From positions 62,001 to 126,000 of the forward strand of contig NZ_CP032704.1 in the NCBI RefSeq assembly GCF_007833795.1: a DNA stretch of 64,000 nucleotides. The letters run 5' to 3'. The notes beneath the pieces are model-generated. The model had not been told where the DNA came from. It saw only the letters and a list, made by a program, of their open reading frames with translations, and did not search any database. This stretch comes from Candidatus Pantoea soli. Lineage in GTDB: Bacteria > Pseudomonadota > Gammaproteobacteria > Enterobacterales > Enterobacteriaceae. This document shows positions 62,291-64,000 of this stretch, piece by piece. Position 1 is the stretch's first letter. Each line of letters opens with the position of its first letter. The translations under genes and the position numbers were made by a program.

Positions 62291-63361
62291 GTGCCACGTC
62301 CTGTTCGCGCCGACATCTCGCTTGCCGCTCTGCGGCATAACCTGACGCTTATCCGTCAGCAAGCAGGGCAGGCAAAAATCTGGTCTGTCGTGAAAGCCAA
62401 CGCTTACGGGCACGGCATCGATAACGTCCTGCCCGGGCTGCAGCAGAGCGACGGCTTCGCCCTACTCGACTTCAGTGAGGCGATCCGGCTGCGGGAACGG
62501 GGCTGGAACGGCCCCATTCTGCTGCTGGAAGGTTTTTTTGAGCAGGCGGATCTCCGGCTTATCGATCGCTATCAGCTGACGACGGCGGTGCACAGCTTCT
62601 GGCAGCTGGCTGCTATTGCCGACGCCCGCCTGCGACAACCGGTTAACATTTACCTGAAGGTCAACAGCGGCATGAACCGTCTCGGCTTCGCGCCCGATCG
62701 GCTGCATGCCGCCTGGCTTGAGGCGAGCGCCTGTCCGCATATTGGCGACATCACCCTGATGAGTCATTTCGCCAGCGCGGACAGCGACACCGGCGTGGCC
62801 GCGCCCATGGCGCTAATCCGCTCGCTGCCGCCGGAGATGGGCCTCCCGCACTGTCTGGCCAACTCGGCTGCCACGCTGTGGCATCCCGCCACTCACGCTG
62901 ACTGGGTGCGGCCCGGCATCGTGCTCTACGGCGCCTCGCCCAGCGGCCGCTGGCAGGATATCGCCGCGACCGGCCTGAGGCCGGTCATGCGTCTGTCGAG
63001 CCAGATTATTGCGGTACAGTCGTTGCAGGCTGGCGATCGGGTCGGCTATGGCGGTCGCTTTCGTGCAGCCGGTGCGCAGCGTATTGGCATCGTCGCCTGC
63101 GGCTATGCGGATGGCTATCCCCGCCATGCGCCCGGCGGCACGCCGGTGCTGGTTGATGGCGTCAGAACGGGTATCGTCGGCACAGTTTCAATGGATATGC
63201 TCGCCGTCGATCTTTCTCCCTGTCCCGCCGCGGGTATCGGCAGCATGGTTGAACTCTGGGGGCCGGCGCTGCCGGTTGACGATGTGGCTCAGGCCGCTGG
63301 CACGCTGGGCTATGAGTTACTCAGCGCGCTCGCGCCGCGGGTGCCCGTAGTAACCGGTTAA
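62291..63361 (+). CDS. dadX: Catabolic alanine racemase, DadX
   Basis: A 356-residue PLP alanine racemase, the same length as E. coli DadX. Lys35 ([11 protein letters not shown]) binds PLP and the catalytic Tyr is in RVGYGGRF near residue 255. It turns L-alanine into D-alanine for DadA. Start is GTG 62291 with AGGGAG upstream. Placed after a transaminase that makes L-alanine, it closes a pyruvate-recycling loop. Confidence 0.94.
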   Translation: MPRPVRADISLAALRHNLTLIRQQAGQAKIWSVVKANAYGHGIDNVLPGLQQSDGFALLDFSEAIRLRERGWNGPILLLEGFFEQADLRLIDRYQLTTAVHSFWQLAAIADARLRQPVNIYLKVNSGMNRLGFAPDRLHAAWLEASACPHIGDITLMSHFASADSDTGVAAPMALIRSLPPEMGLPHCLANSAATLWHPATHADWVRPGIVLYGASPSGRWQDIAATGLRPVMRLSSQIIAVQSLQAGDRVGYGGRFRAAGAQRIGIVACGYADGYPRHAPGGTPVLVDGVRTGIVGTVSMDMLAVDLSPCPAAGIGSMVELWGPALPVDDVAQAAGTLGYELLSALAPRVPVVTG

Positions 63362-63377
63362 GCAACGGAGAACCGTT

Positions 63378-63671
63378 ATGCGTCAGACTGAGCTGGACGG
63401 TAAAGTGCATTTTTACTGTTGCGCCCTGCTGGCGCTCAGGTTCGCAGGAAAATATCAGGCCGTGCGCTCGCCTATGGCACAGACAATCTTCCTGACGCGC
63501 TGGCTCAGCAACGCCAGCAGCAAGCGGCTGTTTCCGCGCGACGTGGAGCAGGAGATCGTCTGGCTAAGGCAACGGTTGCGCCATGGCGGGCCGTTGATGA
63601 ATAGCGAACAGCTGTTGCTCACCGTTTATGAGCAGGCGCGTCGCCTGCGCGTGACGCCTGCTCAGGCGTAG
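63378..63671 (+). CDS. Small protein of unknown function after dadX
   Basis: A 97-residue reading with GGAG 8 nt before the ATG, 16 bp behind dadX. It has no signal peptide, membrane segment or known motif that I can see. Contents such as PMAQTIFLTRWLSNASSKRL and RDVEQEIVWLRQRLRHG look protein-like. It may be a genuine small operon member or a chance ORF. Confidence 0.5.
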   Translation: MRQTELDGKVHFYCCALLALRFAGKYQAVRSPMAQTIFLTRWLSNASSKRLFPRDVEQEIVWLRQRLRHGGPLMNSEQLLLTVYEQARRLRVTPAQA

Positions 63672-63718
63672 CGCTAGCCGATGGCGTCGGCGCACCGTTG
63701 CGGCAGTGCGCCGGGTCG

Positions 63719-64000
63719 TTACCAGACGCGATAGACCTTCCCATTATCGATACCTTCCAGGCTGCGGCGATAGGCCAGCGCCACGCGGTCGGCGGCGGCG
63801 CTCTCAAAGCCGGAGAAAAAGGAGCCGTATTTGTCGAGCGCTTCAGTCACGACCGTCGGGCTGACGGCGTTGATGCGCTGACCCTGCAGCTCATTGGCCG
63901 CGGCCAGCACAAAGCCCTCCAGTGCCGCGTTGACCGCAGTAGCGTTGACGCCGGTGCGGATGGGATGCTGCGTCAGAATACCGGTCGTCAGGGTAAACGA
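63719..64000 (-). CDS. Short-chain dehydrogenase, C-terminal part (runs off window)
   Basis: The C-terminal 93 codons of an SDR-like protein; the N-terminus lies beyond the window edge. The visible part starts SFTLTTGILTQHPIRTGV, continues with INAVSPTVVTEALDKYG, as expected of the SDR region after the active site, and ends GIDNGKVYRVW. Catalytic residues lie outside the window. It converges on the dadX unit. Confidence 0.75.
   Translation of the reverse strand, partial: SFTLTTGILTQHPIRTGVNATAVNAALEGFVLAAANELQGQRINAVSPTVVTEALDKYGSFFSGFESAAADRVALAYRRSLEGIDNGKVYRVW

Overview
The window reads as part of a large accessory plasmid of a plant- or soil-associated member of the Enterobacterales (Pantoea/Erwinia-like by general look; the genus is inference). 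The reasons are an IncFII-type replicon (copB, antisense copA, tap, repA) at about 19.1-20.9 kb, a serine resolvase, a Cre-like tyrosine recombinase, metal resistance genes, a complete EcoRII restriction-modification system and long GC-rich catabolic operons typical of plasmid cargo. No rRNA, tRNA or CRISPR array was seen.

Layout. 0-4.3 kb: possible phage-defence genes (an ApeA/HEPN-like protein, an Abi-family protein, and an AAA_13/RloC-like ATPase with a zinc-hook-like CPFC). 4.5-5.2 kb: serine resolvase with a res-like site. 5.3-11.5 kb: arsenic island (LysR, arsN-like acetyltransferase, MFS exporter, a second arsR, arsH, then convergent arsRBC). 11.7-14.9 kb: Cd/Pb/Zn module (PbrR/CadR-type MerR regulator and a P1B ATPase with two HMA domains). 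15.0-18.5 kb: GNAT protein and the convergent EcoRII endonuclease and methyltransferase genes. 19-21 kb: replicon. 21.5-27.1 kb: small regulator/enzyme pairs (NmrA/LysR, cupin-CMD/LysR, an odd response regulator). 27.5-31.7 kb: IS3-family debris, the Cre-like recombinase and an AT-rich orphan gene for a PIN-like, membrane-anchored protein. Copies of two short hairpin repeats sit at the joints of the resistance modules.

31.8-43.7 kb: a GntR-controlled peptide uptake and hydrolysis operon (M20 peptidase, Dpp/Opp-type ABC transporter with a fused double ATPase, second M20 peptidase, broken M24 peptidase), then a decayed toxin tail with an Imm45-like immunity gene, and an amine oxidase. 43.8-57 kb: membrane PQQ dehydrogenase and an eleven-gene minus-strand operon that fits hydroxyproline uptake and breakdown to 2-oxoglutarate (amino-acid ABC transporter, DHDPS-family deaminase, FAD dehydrogenase, semialdehyde dehydrogenase, Ser/Cys-type epimerase, GntR, two SDRs). 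The dehydrogenase gene and this operon share a near-identical core promoter followed by a TATGCAT operator-like motif, suggesting one regulon. 57-63.4 kb: LysR plus a beta-alanine route (transaminase, malonate-semialdehyde dehydrogenase) joined to dadA-dadX, which would recycle the alanine formed back to pyruvate. The window ends inside an SDR-like gene.

The best candidates for new biology are the AT-rich PIN-like membrane protein beside the Cre-like recombinase, the defence cluster at the left edge, the shared promoter/operator pair, and the paired hairpin repeats at module borders.
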